From Halanaerobiaceae bacterium (GTDB lineage: Bacteria > Bacillota > Halanaerobiia > Halanaerobiales > DTU029): a stretch of 7,544 nt of DNA. The first letter of the stretch is position 1, and each line of letters opens with the position of its first letter. Location: NCBI GenBank assembly GCA_012521855.1, contig JAAYLO010000064.1:1-7544 (forward strand). Direction: 5' to 3'. Made by a program: the position numbers and the translations under genes. The notes under the pieces are model-generated. The model was not told the DNA's origin and searched no databases. It was given only the letters and a program-made list of their open reading frames with translations. Below, piece after piece: positions 6,645 to 7,544 of the stretch.

Positions 6645-6652
6645 TCCCCCTT
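6645..6652 (-). promoter_or_regulatory. Ribosome binding site that decides the ATPase start
   Basis: AAGGGGGA on the minus strand lies 5 bases before ATG 6637-6639. The alternative TTG at 6682-6684 has only AGGG about 8 bases upstream, and it would add a charged 15-residue extension with no family counterpart that I know. The leader from the inferred transcript start (about 6772) is about 130 bases long; I saw no recognisable riboswitch in it. Confidence 0.7.
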
Positions 6653-6778
6653 CTTTCTATATCCTGAATACTCTCTTCCACCAATTACTTTACCCTGCCA
6701 GCTTTCAGATATACTCCCGGGCAATAAGCCGTCTGTTTTCGAAAAATAAAACTTTTTATTATTATGATGCCATATCTT

Positions 6779-6809
6779 ATTATAGTACCATTTTATGGTA
6801 TCCTGTCAA
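6779..6809 (-). promoter_or_regulatory. ATPase promoter with 19-bp spacer and internal dyad (MerR-like layout)
   Basis: On the minus strand a perfect TTGACA (6804-6809) and a perfect TATAAT (6779-6784) are 19 bases apart, two more than sigma-A prefers. Inside the spacer lies a perfect inverted repeat, TACCAT-AAA-ATGGTA (6786-6800), nearly centred. Consensus hexamers with an over-long spacer around a dyad are the hallmark of promoters activated by MerR-family regulators, which twist the DNA when bound to metal or another inducer. No such regulator gene is in the window. A simple repressor operator is the alternative. Confidence 0.65.
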
Positions 6810-6815
6810 TCCGTG

Positions 6816-6855
6816 AAAAAAGAAAACTTATTCCGGGTTTCACCTGAATAAGTTT
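6816..6855 (-). terminator. Intrinsic terminator after the spike-like gene
   Basis: A perfect 10-bp stem, AAACUUAUUC (6846-6855) with GAAUAAGUUU (6824-6833), encloses a loop that can pair further (GG...CC). It is followed by UC and six U (6816-6821). It ends transcription of the gene stopping at 6885 and separates it from the ATPase promoter, which starts 7 bases beyond. No U-tract follows the hairpin on the plus strand. Confidence 0.85.
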
Positions 6856-6884
6856 CTATATCATATTTCCTGTCCTCTAAATAT

Positions 6885-7544
6885 TTACATAAACTCAATC
6901 CCCTTATCACTCAGCCTGACCTTCGTTCCATTACTATTCAGCTCTGTTTTCGTATCATCAATGACCATCTCAGAGTTCTTGTTCCTCAGCCTGATCATCT
7001 TGCTGTCTATGGTTATCTCACTATCCGCCCCGTCCTTCTTCAGCCGGTAGGTGATCCGGTCTCCCTTCACCCTGGCTACATTCTTGCCATCCCTGCCCCT
7101 TACCTCTATACTGTCATTACTCATCACTATTGTATAGCCTCCCGGGGTCCTGGCCAGTACCTTCTCCTCCGGCGGGTTCTTTATATCATCCCTTCCCTCT
7201 GTAGAAGAACCCTTAACTGCTGCATGCCTCTCATTCTTGCTCTTGAAATAGATATCTACTATATCTCCTTTCTCCGGGGCAAAATAGCTTTCCCGGTAAT
7301 AACGGTCTATGGGGAAATAACGGGCTTTACCCTCTTCAAAATCATCTTCCAGGTCAAGGAATCTCACCTTTGCCCTGTGTTCCCGGTTTACTTCCACCAC
7401 CTCTGCACGGAAGCTCCTACCCTCTATGGGGATTTTCCTCTCCCTGTTCAGGATGTTTATATCCTCTTCCCGGGCCAGGATATAATCTGAATAGAGGATC
7501 CCCTTCTCCAGATAGATCCTGTTTTTCAGGATTATTGATTCCAT
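6885..7544 (-). CDS. gp5/VgrG-like spike protein, C-terminal part, probably cut by window edge
   Basis: 219 codons end in TAA at 6885-6887. The first visible codon is an ATG exactly at the edge (7542-7544), so it may be an internal Met of a longer protein. Residues about 43-115 look like the OB-fold of phage baseplate spikes: a V/K-rich first strand, then ARYFPIDRYYRESYFAPEKG and GDIVDIYFKSKNERHAAVKGSS. This resembles the WFPY...WYCMPEKGD-VRLYFP...E..A...SS pattern I recall from clostridial VgrG/Pvc8-like proteins. Residues about 130-219 are alternating polar and hydrophobic short strands (YTIVMSNDSIEVRGRDGKN, EITIDSKMIRLRNKN), as in spike beta-helix tips. In that family this region lies at the C-terminus, after a late-control-D-like part that would be beyond the edge. 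Role would be piercing in a phage tail-like contractile system. The assignment rests on pattern resemblance only. Confidence 0.5.
   Translation of the reverse strand: MESIILKNRIYLEKGILYSDYILAREEDINILNRERKIPIEGRSFRAEVVEVNREHRAKVRFLDLEDDFEEGKARYFPIDRYYRESYFAPEKGDIVDIYFKSKNERHAAVKGSSTEGRDDIKNPPEEKVLARTPGGYTIVMSNDSIEVRGRDGKNVARVKGDRITYRLKKDGADSEITIDSKMIRLRNKNSEMVIDDTKTELNSNGTKVRLSDKGIEFM

Noticed and set aside
6640..6772. A riboswitch in the leader of the ATPase gene (yybP-ykoY, NiCo or c-di-AMP class)
   Set aside because: The leader is long, about 130 bases, but I found none of the conserved cores of these classes and no terminator or sequestering hairpin at the ribosome binding site.

Overview
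The window reads as part of the chromosome of an anaerobic, fermentative, low-to-moderate-GC Firmicute. Supporting signs are strong GGAGG/GGGGGA-type ribosome binding sites, near-consensus sigma-A promoters, U-tract terminators, pyruvate formate-lyase fermentation genes and a spike-like protein of a type familiar from Clostridia. Halanaerobiales or a related clostridial group is a guess from style only. All genes lie on the minus strand, so transcription runs from high to low coordinates; no plus-strand gene is supported.

From right to left along transcription: (1) 6885-7544 is the C-terminal part of a gp5/VgrG-like spike protein, closed by a clear intrinsic terminator (6816-6855). (2) A promoter with perfect hexamers, a 19-bp spacer and a dyad inside the spacer (MerR-like layout) precedes a 918-aa type II P-type calcium ATPase (3883-6639). 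(3) Just behind the ATPase lies a decayed C-terminal scrap of a short-chain dehydrogenase (3799-3873). (4) Positions 3495-3785 hold an elaborate control region: a strong promoter (P1), an aptamer matching the pfl/ZTP riboswitch class with an overlapping intrinsic terminator, a second sigma-A promoter (P2) beyond that terminator, and two small dyads. (5) pflB (1235-3448) and pflA (493-1221) follow as an operon. (6) An AT-rich, probable lipoprotein gene runs off the left edge (1-379).

The central story is the pfl operon. The riboswitch senses ZTP/ZMP, which builds up when 10-formyl-tetrahydrofolate is short. Its pseudoknot strand is also the 5' arm of the terminator, so ligand binding should allow read-through into pflB, whose product makes formate for one-carbon metabolism. 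P2 would give a ZTP-independent supply. The surprise is that pflB carries one in-frame TAG codon (2795-2797) at about residue 218, where E. coli PflB as I recall it has lysine. There is no frameshift, and the whole catalytic part, including the Cys-Cys pair and the glycyl-radical motif, is intact downstream. It may be a fresh nonsense mutation, a sequencing error, or an amber codon that is read through (pyrrolysine or suppressor tRNA); the window alone cannot decide.

No tRNA, rRNA, CRISPR array or insertion sequence was seen.
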